Shown: in pieces, positions 25,098 to 32,594 of the stretch
How the letters are laid out: each line of letters begins with the position of its first letter
How positions within the stretch are numbered: the stretch's first letter is position 1
Origin: Planctomycetota bacterium
GTDB taxonomy: Bacteria; Planctomycetota; Planctomycetia; Pirellulales; UBA1268
Length of the DNA stretch: 32,594 bases
Direction of reading: 5' to 3'
Assembly (NCBI GenBank): GCA_018970785.1
Contig: JAGWVR010000036.1
Coordinates: 1 to 32,594, forward strand
Notes under the pieces: generated by a model
The model's input: the letters and a program-made list of their open reading frames with translations, nothing else
What the model was told of the DNA's origin: nothing
The model's database searches: none
Position numbers and translations under genes: made by a program

Positions 25098-28000
25098 GCG
25101 CCGCGCCGCGTCCCTCCGACGGCCCGGGCACGGACCGGTTCGTCGCCGTCCGCGCCAGTGCCGGCACGGGGAAGACCCACGCCCTGACCACGCGCTTGAT
25201 CGCCCTGCTCGCCGACGGCACGCCCCCCGAGGAGATCTTCGCCGCGACATTCGCGCGGAAGGCGGCCGGCGAGATCCTGGCGCGCGTCCTGCGCCGGCTC
25301 GCCGACGCCGCCGACCCGGCACGGCCGGACGCGACCGCGCGCCTCGCGGGCGACATCGGCGCCCCCGGGCTCGGCGCCGAGGCGTTCCTCGGGATCCTCG
25401 CCACCCTCACCGGCGCGCTCGGCCGGGTGGCGATCGGCACGCTCGACGCGTTCTTCGTCTCCGCCGCCGACGCGGCACGCTACGAGCTCGGACTGCCCGA
25501 GGGATGGGGCGTGGGGAACGAGGCGGAGGTCGCGGGCCAGCGCCGCCGGGCGATCCACGCCGCACTCCAGGACGGCGAGGCGACCGCCGCGGCGCTGGCG
25601 ACGCTCCTCGTCCAGGCCTCGGGAGGGGGCACGACGCGCGGCCTGGAGGAGGCGGTCGGGGGGATCGTCGCCGACCTCGCCGCGCTCCACCGCCAGGCCG
25701 ACGCCACCGCCTGGGAGCCGCTCGCCGTGCCACCGGCCCCCGCCGCCGCCGATGTCACGGCCGCCGTGGCCACGCTCCGCGCCGCCGTGTTCCCCGACAA
25801 GCGGATCGCAGCGGCGCGCGACGACGGACTCGAGCAGTTCGCCGCCGGCCGGTTCCGCGAGTTCCTCGCCAAGGGAATCGCCGCCAAGCTCGTCGTCGGC
25901 GAGACGACCTACTACAAAAAGCCGCTCGCCGACGACGTCGTCGCGGCGTACGGCGTGCTGATCGCCGTCGCCCGGACCGCCATGATCGCCCGGATCGTCG
26001 AGCAGACGCGGGCGATGCGCGAGTGGCTCGACCGCCACGCCACCGCCCTCGACGGCCTCGTCCGCCGGACCGGGGTGGTGTCGTTCGACGACGTCACCCG
26101 GCTCGTCGGCGACGCCGCCGCCGACGGCACGCTCGACGCGGCGCGGTGGCGCGGGATCCCGTTCGCCAAGCACCTGCTCCTCGACGAGTTCCAGGACACG
26201 TCGCTCGGGCAGTGGCGCGTCCTCGAGCGCCTCGCCGAGCACACGGCGACCTCCGGCGGCACGTTCTTCGCGGTCGGCGACTCCAAGCAGGCGATCTACG
26301 GCTGGCGCGGCGGCGAGGCGACGCTGTTCGACGCCCTCGGCGGGTTCTTCGCCGCCGGTCCGGTGCCGCTGCGGGAACAGTCGCTGCGCGAGAGCTGGCG
26401 ATCGAGCCCGGCGGTCCTCGAAGCCGTCAACGCGCTGTTCGGCGCGTTGGCCGGTTGCCCGCAGCTCGCCGACGCGCCCGAGGTGGTCGCCGACTGGAAC
26501 CGGTCGTTCCATCCCCACGTCGCCGCCGCGCGCAACCGCGACCTGGCCGGCTGGGTGCGGCTGCGCACCGCACCGGCCGGCGACGGCTTGGCCGCCGACC
26601 TGTTCCGCGCCGCCGCCGACCGCGCCCGCGACCTCGCCACGGCCAATCCAGGGCGGACGGTGGCCGTGCTCGTGCGCACCAACGCCGGCGCCGAGCAGGT
26701 GATCGCGCGGCTGCGCCGCGACGGGATCGCGGCCAGTGCCGAAGGGGGCCAGCCCCTCTCCGACTCACCCGCGGTCGAGCTGCTCCTCTCGGTGCTGTCG
26801 CTCGTCGACCATCCCTCGGACACCGTCGCCCGGTTCCACGTCGGCGCCTCTGTGTTGGCCGGCGACTTGGCCCTCGACGGCGCCGGAGCCGTCGCCCGTG
26901 AGCCGTCGCCCGCGTTTCTCGCGGCGCTCGACCGGGTGCGCCGCCGGCTCGTCGACGACGGCCATGCGGCCGTGCTCGGCGACCTTGCCGCGCGCCTCAC
27001 GCCCGCCGCCGGTGCCCGCGACGGCCGGCGCCTCGAGCAGCTCCTCGTCATGGCCCGCGACCACGACGTGCGCCATGGTGGCAGCGCGGGGCTCGTGCGG
27101 ACCGCCCCGTTCGTGGCGCGCGTCCGTACCGAGCGCGTCGCCGACCCCGAGCCGGCGGCGATCCGCGTGATGACGATCCACAAGTCGAAAGGGCTCGAGT
27201 TCGACATCGTCGTCCTCACCGACCTCGACCGGAAGCTCGTGCCCCACCATCCGCGGGTCGTGGTCGATCGTCCGGCGGTCCGCGGCCGGGCGCTGGCGCC
27301 GATCCGCGGCCTGCTCACCGGCCTCAACCGCGACGTCGCACCGCTGCTCCCCGCCCCCTGGCCCGACTGCCACAGGCGCGCCGCCCACCCGCTGCTCCGT
27401 GAATCGATCAGCACCCTCTACGTGGGGATGACGCGTGCAATCCAGGCGCTCGAGGTGATCGTCGCGCCGGCGGGGCCGCGCTCGGGAGCGGCACCGCAGA
27501 CGATCGCCGGGATCCTCCGGTCCACGCTCGGGGCCGGCGCGGCCGCGCCCCCCGACACGCTCCTCTACGCCGTCGGTCACCGGACCGATCCCGCCGACGA
27601 CCGACTCCCGGCGGGCACGGCGGCGGCGGCCACCGCGCCGGTCGCCGCCGTCGTCGGCCCGGTGGCACTCGCCCCGCTGCCGCCCACGGGCCGGCGCCGC
27701 GGCAGGGCGTGGCGGACGCCGTCGGGGCAGGAAGGGGGCAGCGCCGTGGCCGCGCGGGCGCTCCTCGATGCCGGTTCGGTCGCCGCCCGTGCGGTGGGCA
27801 CGCTACTCCACGCCTGGATCGAGCAGGTTGGCTGGCCGCCGGCGCTCCCCGACGACGCCACGCTCGCGACCATCGCGCGCGACCATCCGGCGGTGGCCGA
27901 TCACGTCGCCACGCTCCGCGCCGATTTCCGGCGGATGTGCGCGGCTCCCGCCGTCGCCGCGCTGCTCGCCGAACCCGCTCCTCTCCTTCCGGAGCGGCTG

Positions 28001-28351
28001 GTGCGGACCGGCCTCGCCCCCGGTCCGGCCGTGCCGGTGCTGCGCCGCGAGCGCGGCTTCGCGCTGGCGATCGACGACGGCCTCGTGCAGGGAATCGTCG
28101 ACCGCCTCGTGGAGTGGCACCGCGATGGCCGCGCGGTGGCCGCCGAGGTGATCGACTTCAAGTTCGACGGGCTCGGCGACGCGGCCTCCCCCGGCGAGCG
28201 CGAGCGGATCCTCCGCGACAAGACCGCCTTCTACGCGCCGCAGCTCGAGGCCTACCGGGCGGCGGTCGCGCGGTTGCTGGCGATCCCCGAACGCCACGTG
28301 ACCACGACGCTCGTCTTCATGCGCGGCGGCGCGGTCGTGCCCCTGGCCTGA
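25094..28351 (+). CDS. addA: AddA-like UvrD-family helicase-nuclease
   Basis: 1085 aa. Superfamily 1A DNA helicase with a C-terminal nuclease, partner of AddB in double-strand-break repair. Visible: Walker A ASAGTGKT (21-28), AATFARKAAGEI (motif Ia), LLLDEFQDTS near 361-370 (Walker B, DEXQD), GDSKQAIYGWRGGEA (motif III), the RESWRSSP motif IV, IRVMTIHKSKGLEFDIVVL near 694 (motif V) and STLYVGMTRA (motif VI). The nuclease has GIVDRL, EVIDFKFD near 1018 and the AFYAPQLEAY helix. The ATG overlaps the addB stop by 4 nt (25094-25097). The nuclease residues look intact, so the complex should retain at least this nuclease site. The AddA/RecB distinction rests on pairing with AddB. Confidence 0.93.
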   Translation: MSAAPRPSDGPGTDRFVAVRASAGTGKTHALTTRLIALLADGTPPEEIFAATFARKAAGEILARVLRRLADAADPARPDATARLAGDIGAPGLGAEAFLGILATLTGALGRVAIGTLDAFFVSAADAARYELGLPEGWGVGNEAEVAGQRRRAIHAALQDGEATAAALATLLVQASGGGTTRGLEEAVGGIVADLAALHRQADATAWEPLAVPPAPAAADVTAAVATLRAAVFPDKRIAAARDDGLEQFAAGRFREFLAKGIAAKLVVGETTYYKKPLADDVVAAYGVLIAVARTAMIARIVEQTRAMREWLDRHATALDGLVRRTGVVSFDDVTRLVGDAAADGTLDAARWRGIPFAKHLLLDEFQDTSLGQWRVLERLAEHTATSGGTFFAVGDSKQAIYGWRGGEATLFDALGGFFAAGPVPLREQSLRESWRSSPAVLEAVNALFGALAGCPQLADAPEVVADWNRSFHPHVAAARNRDLAGWVRLRTAPAGDGLAADLFRAAADRARDLATANPGRTVAVLVRTNAGAEQVIARLRRDGIAASAEGGQPLSDSPAVELLLSVLSLVDHPSDTVARFHVGASVLAGDLALDGAGAVAREPSPAFLAALDRVRRRLVDDGHAAVLGDLAARLTPAAGARDGRRLEQLLVMARDHDVRHGGSAGLVRTAPFVARVRTERVADPEPAAIRVMTIHKSKGLEFDIVVLTDLDRKLVPHHPRVVVDRPAVRGRALAPIRGLLTGLNRDVAPLLPAPWPDCHRRAAHPLLRESISTLYVGMTRAIQALEVIVAPAGPRSGAAPQTIAGILRSTLGAGAAAPPDTLLYAVGHRTDPADDRLPAGTAAAATAPVAAVVGPVALAPLPPTGRRRGRAWRTPSGQEGGSAVAARALLDAGSVAARAVGTLLHAWIEQVGWPPALPDDATLATIARDHPAVADHVATLRADFRRMCAAPAVAALLAEPAPLLPERLVRTGLAPGPAVPVLRRERGFALAIDDGLVQGIVDRLVEWHRDGRAVAAEVIDFKFDGLGDAASPGERERILRDKTAFYAPQLEAYRAAVARLLAIPERHVTTTLVFMRGGAVVPLA

Positions 28352-28406
28352 CGGCGCCCGGCGCGACGGAGGCGCGGGGGCGGCGCGGCCCGATCGACGC
28401 CCCTCC

Positions 28407-29789
28407 TCAGGGCGCGGCGGGCGGCCCACGGACCGCGGCGGCCTGCCGGTGGACGGCCGCCATGATCCGGTCCTCGACGTCGGCGGCAAACGGCCCGGGG
28501 AGCGACTGGTAGATCACCGCGCCGGTGCCCTCGTAGCCCCCCTCGGCGAGGACGCGCCGGCTCGGGACGTAGGCATGGACGAAGTTCGAATAGCCCGCCA
28601 CCCAGACGCTGCCCCCCGGGGCGGCGAGCTCCGCTTTCACGCGCGCGGCGTAGTCGACCACCGGCTCGCCGCCGAGCGCGACGAGCGTGAGCGTGCCGCC
28701 GAACACCGCCACCTGCACCGGCAGCGGATGATCGGGGGGGCGGTCGCCGGCCTCGGGCCATGCGGCAAGCACCCAGGCGGCGTGGCGGGCCACGAACCCG
28801 TCGGGGGAAGCGGCACGAACGCCGAGCTCGTCGCGTGGCGGCAGCGGCGCGAACGCGAGCGGGCAGGTCTCGAGGCCGACGCCGAGCCGCGGCGCGAGGC
28901 CGGGAAGGTCGGCGAAGACGACGCGCTCGACCGCGCCGGCGAGGGCGAGCCCGTGCTGGCGGGCGTCGTGCTCGTCGCGGCGCGGGGCCGGATCCTGGTC
29001 GCCGCCACAGCCGGCGAGGAACAGCGCGACGGCGCCGGGGTGGTCGGCCTCGAGGCGCTCCAGCGCGAAGCCGACGTAGTCGCCGTTGACCCGCGCCGTC
29101 GGCCCGAGGGCCGTGGCATGGCAGGCGTAGCCGAACACCACCGCGCACAGCGCGCCGGCGTCATCGGTGACGCGGAGCACCGGCACGTCGTGATCGACCG
29201 GACCGTCGGGGTTCGGCGCGAGGCGGATGCCGTCGGGGGTCGGCAGGCGCCGGTTGATCGCGAATCCGCACCGCGCCGTGCCATGGGCGACGGTCACCGG
29301 CAGGCGCTTGGCCAGCGCCGCGCCGAGCACCTCGTCGATCCGCGCGAGGAGATGGTCGACGTAGGACTCCGCCCGGCGCCCCCACACCGGATCGAGGCCC
29401 CACTCGGCGACGGTCCGTGCCGAGACCATCGGCCCGCCGTGGGTGTGGGAGCAGTTGACGAGCAGTTCACGCGCGGCGAGACCGTGGCGGTCGCGGGCGA
29501 TCGCGACGATCCGCTCGTGGAGCGGCGCCGGGATCTCGATCAGGTCGAGCGTCACGACCGCCAGCCGGCCCCCGTCTGCCTCGAGGACGAGCGCGCGGGC
29601 GTTGAGGTCGGTGAGCACGCCGTCGGCCGGCCCGCTCCGGGCGGCATAGCCGGCCAACCACACCGGCTCCGGCGGCGTGATCGACACGCGGGCCATTCCG
29701 GCGGTCCAGCCGGCGGCGTCCACCGGGCCGCCCCCGACGGTCACGAGGACCAGGAGCACAGCCCCGATCGATCCGCGAGAAACCGCCAT
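28407..29789 (-). CDS. Exported neutral/alkaline ceramidase-like protein
   Basis: 460 aa. ATG at 29789 has GGGGAGG 4 nt upstream and starts a signal peptide (MAVSRGSIGAVLLVLVTVGGGPVDA); the frame is open upstream to 30854 but is not part of this domain. The body resembles the N-terminal catalytic domain of neutral ceramidase: MARVSITPPEPVWLAGYAAR, LLVNCSHTHGGPM with two possible zinc His, and VVFGYACHATAL with a third. The nucleophile segment of ceramidases (GDVSPN) appears as GCGGDQDPAPR, without the Ser, which is common in planctomycete homologues and argues against literal ceramidase activity. It is shorter than true ceramidases and lacks their C-terminal Ig-like domain. It is convergent with addA across 55 bp. 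Confidence 0.85.
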   Translation of the reverse strand: MAVSRGSIGAVLLVLVTVGGGPVDAAGWTAGMARVSITPPEPVWLAGYAARSGPADGVLTDLNARALVLEADGGRLAVVTLDLIEIPAPLHERIVAIARDRHGLAARELLVNCSHTHGGPMVSARTVAEWGLDPVWGRRAESYVDHLLARIDEVLGAALAKRLPVTVAHGTARCGFAINRRLPTPDGIRLAPNPDGPVDHDVPVLRVTDDAGALCAVVFGYACHATALGPTARVNGDYVGFALERLEADHPGAVALFLAGCGGDQDPAPRRDEHDARQHGLALAGAVERVVFADLPGLAPRLGVGLETCPLAFAPLPPRDELGVRAASPDGFVARHAAWVLAAWPEAGDRPPDHPLPVQVAVFGGTLTLVALGGEPVVDYAARVKAELAAPGGSVWVAGYSNFVHAYVPSRRVLAEGGYEGTGAVIYQSLPGPFAADVEDRIMAAVHRQAAAVRGPPAAP

Positions 29790-30116
29790 CGTGCCTCCCC
29801 GATCAGATTGACGAGCCATGACAAATCCATCGCCTCGCCAACCGCGGCGCCACCGGATCACCGGCAGCGGCACCCCGTCGGCTGCCACACCGAAAAAGGC
29901 TCCCGCGAATTCCACGCCCGGGCGGATGTCGTCGAACTGGGTCATCGTCCGCACGTCGGAAAAGCGTACGGCGTGCGTGTCGGCCGTCACCAGCGTTAGC
30001 CCCTCGGGCGACCAGGCCACCGGCCCCGCGTGATCGTGCCCAGGGACCACGGCGGGTGCAGGAGCGCCCCCCTCCTTCGAGGAGAGTCCGGCAACGTCGA
30101 TCCCCAGCTCCGGCGG
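29790..30116 (-). pseudogene. Possible remnant of a WD40/propeller-type coding sequence
   Basis: In the frame upstream of the ceramidase-like start there is a short protein-like stretch: GPVAWSPEGLTLVTADTHAV, then RFSDVRTMTQFDDIRPGVEF. This resembles one WD40 or propeller blade of the kind common in planctomycetes (SPDGxxLxTxS-x-VRxWD). It has no start codon with a Shine-Dalgarno, no second blade and no stop before the neighbour. It may be a decayed gene end or chance. Confidence 0.2.
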
Positions 30117-30723
30117 AAAAACTACCGAAAAAATGAGCGAAAAAATTTTTGGCCGGTTTTCGACCCGGCGTGCGCCTGGTGAGTCGGAGGTCCGTCCGGA
30201 TTGCTCTCGCCCGTCATCCCCGCGTGTCGGGAAGTGGCGGGCGATCGGGCGGCTCTCCGACGAACCGCTGCACTGGCCACACCATGGCTTCGCACCTTGG
30301 ATTCGGCCCGGACGAGGAGACGCGTCCGCGACCGAACCGGCCGGTGCCGCCTTGTGCGGGGCCACCGGGAGGCAATCGCTCCCCGGTGGCCGCGCCATGG
30401 CGGCGGCAACGCTCGTCGCGGAAGCGTCTTGATGCGCCCTGAGTTTGCCCTGAGATCGATCGAGGAACCGCTCCTGCAAGCACCCGCTGCCGTGTTTCGC
30501 CTCGTGCGAAACCACTGAATCGGTCACAGGGTGTGCGGCGGTTCCGCGCGCGCCCGGCCTTCCAGGTCGGGCCACGGACCATGCTCCTGCTTCGGGGGGT
30601 ATGGGCCGGCGAACGCGCACCCCGGATCGTGAGCGGAGTGCAGGTCCGCGGGGGCGGCTGCGCGTGCCGAAAGGCGACGCGCGGCGACGTGCTTCCGCGC
30701 GGCTGGTGCGCCGTGCTCCCCGT

Positions 30724-30746
30724 CGTCCGCGGGTTGCCCGCGGACG
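30724..30746. repeat. Perfect inverted repeat (10-bp stem, 3-nt loop)
   Basis: CGTCCGCGGG at 30724-30733 and CCCGCGGACG at 30737-30746 around TTG. This is a very stable GC-rich hairpin or cruciform in the gene-free region, with no U-tract on either side. Confidence 0.7.
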
Positions 30747-31013
30747 CGGTCCGGGATGCGCTCGGGAATCGGCGGAAGGTCGAACGGGACCGGGCTGGAG
30801 CGTGCGCGCGGCTGCGCGCACACGCTGCGGCACGGCGTCTTCCTTGCCTGGCAACGCCGCGGCAACCGTGACCGGGGTCGATCGCCGCTCCGTGCGCGCT
30901 GGTCGTCCGCCCGCGCTTCCGCGTTGGACGGACGCCGCGACATTGGGTGTCGGTCGGCGCCGGTGACCGCTTCAGGGGTGCGCGCGAGGTGTGACCCGTC
31001 GGGGTGCGCGCGG

Positions 31014-31030
31014 GGGCTCATGAGGAGCCC
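31014..31030 (+). promoter_or_regulatory. Hairpin overlapping the Shine-Dalgarno of the large secreted protein
   Basis: GGGCTC (31014-31019) pairs with GAGCCC (31025-31030) around ATGAG. The second arm and loop contain the GAGGAG Shine-Dalgarno (31022-31027) of the start at 31036, so folding would hide the ribosome site. Confidence 0.4.
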
Positions 31031-31035
31031 ATTTC

Positions 31036-32594
31036 ATGTCGACGATGCTTCGTGTCGCGTTCCGAGTCCTCCCCGACGGTTTGTCGTTCAACCGGCGGGC
31101 CACCAACGGCAATGGCCAGCCCCCGGGGGGATTGGACCGCGCGTTTGCCGCGGCGATCACGGCGCTTGCTGACTTCGCTGGCCGTGCGCGCGCCCCGGCT
31201 GCGCGCAGGGTTTGCCACCTTGCGGCCAAGGGCACCTGCACCCCGCGCGGGTATCGGTCGCCGGCCATGAATGCCTTGCTCGCGGCGCTCCTGACGGCAC
31301 CGGGGTTGGCACTGGCGCAGGATCTCAACGTCACCGGGGGCGCGTCGCAGTCGAACTCCACGCCGGTGAGCTACGCCAACGCGACGGTCTCCGGCCAGTC
31401 AGGGGGCGTACCGAGCACCTACACGGCCAACGCGGCATTCGCGGCCAGCGGGAATCTCACGCTCGGCGACACCGGCGTCTTCAACGCCAACGCGACGACG
31501 ACGATCGGCGGAGACACGTCGTTGTCTGGTGGTGCGCGCCTCAATCTCGTCAGTGGATCCTTCCAGACGAACGCGCTTTCCCTTTCGAGCCTCTCGGAGG
31601 TCGTCCGCGGAAGCGGCTCTGACACGCTCCGCATCAGCCGCTTCGACGTCAGCAACGCCGCGCTGACGCTCAAGGCGGGGGACCAGGTTTACGGCGAGCA
31701 GACCAATTACGTCACGTCCGGCGCCATCGTGACCAACACCGGCATGGCGACGATCAACGGCAGGCTCGCCATCTATGGCTCCAGTGGCACGACGCGATCC
31801 ACCTTCAACTCCAACGTCCCGGTCACCTTCAGCCAGGGACTGCTGAGCCAGTCCGGGCAGCTCAACGTCAACGCCAACACCACCTTCGGCGGCAACGTCG
31901 ACATCCAGTACGACGGCGCCCTTCTCGCCCTCAACAGCGGCACCCTCTCCGCCCCCGGACTCGGCGTCTATTACGGCGCCAGGGCAATCCGCTCCGGCGG
32001 CTTCTACAACGTCACCAACTTCTACCTCGACAACGGCGCCACCCTCGACTACCTCCCTGGTGACTCGATCACCGGGGCGCTCTATCTCTACAACAGCTCG
32101 ACGCTCGCGCTCGGCCGCAATCTCGCGCTCACCGGCGGCATCGACCTGCGCAATTCGGCTGCCCTGGTGACGGGGTCCAACACCTACTCCGCCGCCAGCC
32201 TCAACATGGATGGCAACGTCGCCCTGACCTACAAGGCGGGCGACCTGATCGCCTCCTCGGGCAACGTCGACCTCCGCAACGGCTCGACGCTCACGCTCCA
32301 GCGCAACCTCGACGTCAGCGTCCTCAACCTGAGCGGAAACGGTGCCCTCTCCAGATCCACCGAATCACTCCGCATCAGCCGCTTCGACGTCAGCAACGCC
32401 GCGCTGACGCTCAAGGCGGGGGACCAGGTTTACGGCGAGCAGACCAATAACGTCGCGTCCGGCGCCATCGTGACCAACACCGGCATGGCGACGATCAACG
32501 GCAGGCTCGCCATCTATGGCTCCAGTGGCACGACGCGATCCACCTTCAACTCCAACGTCCCGGTCACCTTCAGCCAGGGACTGCTGAGCCAGTC
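31036..32594 (+). CDS. Large repetitive secreted protein, autotransporter/adhesin-like (5' part)
   Basis: Open from ATG 31036 to the window end (519 codons); an in-frame TGA at 31021 closes it upstream. GAGGAG lies 8 nt before this ATG. A second start at 31267 would begin directly at a signal peptide (MNALLAALLTAPGLALA, then QD) but has no Shine-Dalgarno; from 31036 the protein carries an extra 77-residue basic N-terminus, like the extended signal regions of autotransporters. The mature part is rich in Asn, Ser, Thr and Gly with short beta-strand repeats (ALTLKAGDQVYG, LTYKAGDLIASSG, LYNSSTLALGRNLALTGG), the pattern of a right-handed beta-helix. No Cys after the signal. A 247-residue unit beginning LRISRFDVSNAALTLKAGDQ occurs at residues 198 and 445. 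Probably surface-exposed; the function, C-terminal anchor and full length are outside the window. Confidence 0.8.
   Translation, partial: MSTMLRVAFRVLPDGLSFNRRATNGNGQPPGGLDRAFAAAITALADFAGRARAPAARRVCHLAAKGTCTPRGYRSPAMNALLAALLTAPGLALAQDLNVTGGASQSNSTPVSYANATVSGQSGGVPSTYTANAAFAASGNLTLGDTGVFNANATTTIGGDTSLSGGARLNLVSGSFQTNALSLSSLSEVVRGSGSDTLRISRFDVSNAALTLKAGDQVYGEQTNYVTSGAIVTNTGMATINGRLAIYGSSGTTRSTFNSNVPVTFSQGLLSQSGQLNVNANTTFGGNVDIQYDGALLALNSGTLSAPGLGVYYGARAIRSGGFYNVTNFYLDNGATLDYLPGDSITGALYLYNSSTLALGRNLALTGGIDLRNSAALVTGSNTYSAASLNMDGNVALTYKAGDLIASSGNVDLRNGSTLTLQRNLDVSVLNLSGNGALSRSTESLRISRFDVSNAALTLKAGDQVYGEQTNNVASGAIVTNTGMATINGRLAIYGSSGTTRSTFNSNVPVTFSQGLLSQ
31627..32367 (+). repeat. First 741-bp repeat unit in the secreted protein gene
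   Basis: The unit starts at CTCCGCATCAGC and recurs 741 bp later (247 codons, in frame). The first 227 bp can be compared with the second unit: only two substitutions were seen (TTACGTCA versus TAACGTCG at about 31708-31714). Confidence 0.9.
32368..32594 (+). repeat. Second 741-bp repeat unit, cut by window end
   Basis: 227 bp, about 99% identical by eye to 31627-31853, including third codon positions. The unit presumably continues beyond the window. Confidence 0.9.

Larger units (their letters stand above)
29790..31035. other. Gene-free 1.2 kb region with hairpins, repeats and A-tracts
   Basis: No convincing complete gene. Seen: phased A/T tracts (30117-30160); GCCACCGGG/CCCGGTGGC (30361-30390); direct repeat GCCCTGAG at 30436-30443 and 30447-30454 (11-bp period); GTTTCGC/GCGAAAC (30494-30512); a perfect 10-bp stem CGTCCGCGGG/CCCGCGGACG around TTG (30724-30746); and an interrupted GC-rich hairpin at about 30796-30825. 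This is presumably the control region and leader of the 31036 gene, but no clear promoter was found. Confidence 0.5.

Noticed and set aside
21534..25322. 1262-codon minus-strand frame
   Set aside because: Antisense shadow of addB and the aldo/keto reductase; the Arg/Gly/Asp-rich composition mirrors plus-strand codon bias and shows no fold.
29790..30854. Long N-terminal extension of the ceramidase-like protein (815 codons)
   Set aside because: A strong Shine-Dalgarno and signal peptide occur at 29789, and the upstream part crosses AT-rich DNA and hairpins with no start signal.
1..32594. tRNA genes, CRISPR arrays, integrases, transposases, toxin-antitoxin or restriction genes
   Set aside because: No T-loop GGTTCGAATCC-type motif, no short regularly spaced direct repeats, and no protein of these families seen by reading the frames. 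AddAB is housekeeping recombination rather than a defence island.

Overview
The window is GC-rich, densely coded bacterial DNA with strong third-position GC, so long open frames appear on both strands and most are shadows. The gene content points to a planctomycete, probably Pirellulales-like: a secreted thioredoxin/YHS protein, a DUF1080 protein, a beta-propeller/cytochrome fusion with a Pirellula-type heme-binding C-terminus, a bacterial MfnB (tetrahydromethanopterin/methanofuran-type C1 chemistry), a ceramidase-like secreted protein, and the start of a large repetitive secreted protein. The assignment is inferred from families; no rRNA marker is present.

Layout. 1-1382 (-): rho, missing only its last few codons, preceded by a gene-free 1 kb stretch with a near-consensus sigma70 promoter on the minus strand, which would give rho a structured leader of about 800 nt. 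2431-3741 (+): secreted thioredoxin-fold/YHS protein. 3802-7052 (-): glpD-glpK glycerol catabolism operon with a 1-nt overlap. 7181-8218 (+): secretin-N-like protein. 8253-9332 (-): TPR lipoprotein-like or exported protein. 9545-11325 (-): small membrane protein, mfnB (4-nt overlap) and a PHA-system-like protein. 11365-12984 (+): NhaD/CitMHS-type antiporter. 13055-15936 (+): RNase D, a DUF1080 protein and a stand-alone GGQ release-factor-like protein. 16048-20750 (-): a 975-aa PQQ-dehydrogenase-like/multiheme protein coupled by 4 nt to a DUF885 metallopeptidase-like protein. 20914-21873 (+): aldo/keto reductase. 22047-28351 (+): addB-addA helicase-nuclease with a 4-nt overlap. 28407-29789 (-): ceramidase-like protein. 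29790-31035: gene-free stretch with hairpins, direct repeats and phased A-tracts. 31036 to the end (+): large repetitive secreted protein that continues past the window.

Genes that work together: GlpK and GlpD turn glycerol into dihydroxyacetone phosphate; AddAB processes double-strand breaks; the propeller/heme protein and DUF885 protein are co-translated exported proteins. There is no CRISPR array, rRNA, recognisable tRNA, transposase or phage gene. The most unusual items are two inverted copies of a 107-bp triple-hairpin repeat about 6.6 kb apart, a 741-bp period with almost identical DNA in the large secreted protein, the long structured rho leader, and an AddB that appears to have lost its iron-sulfur cysteines.
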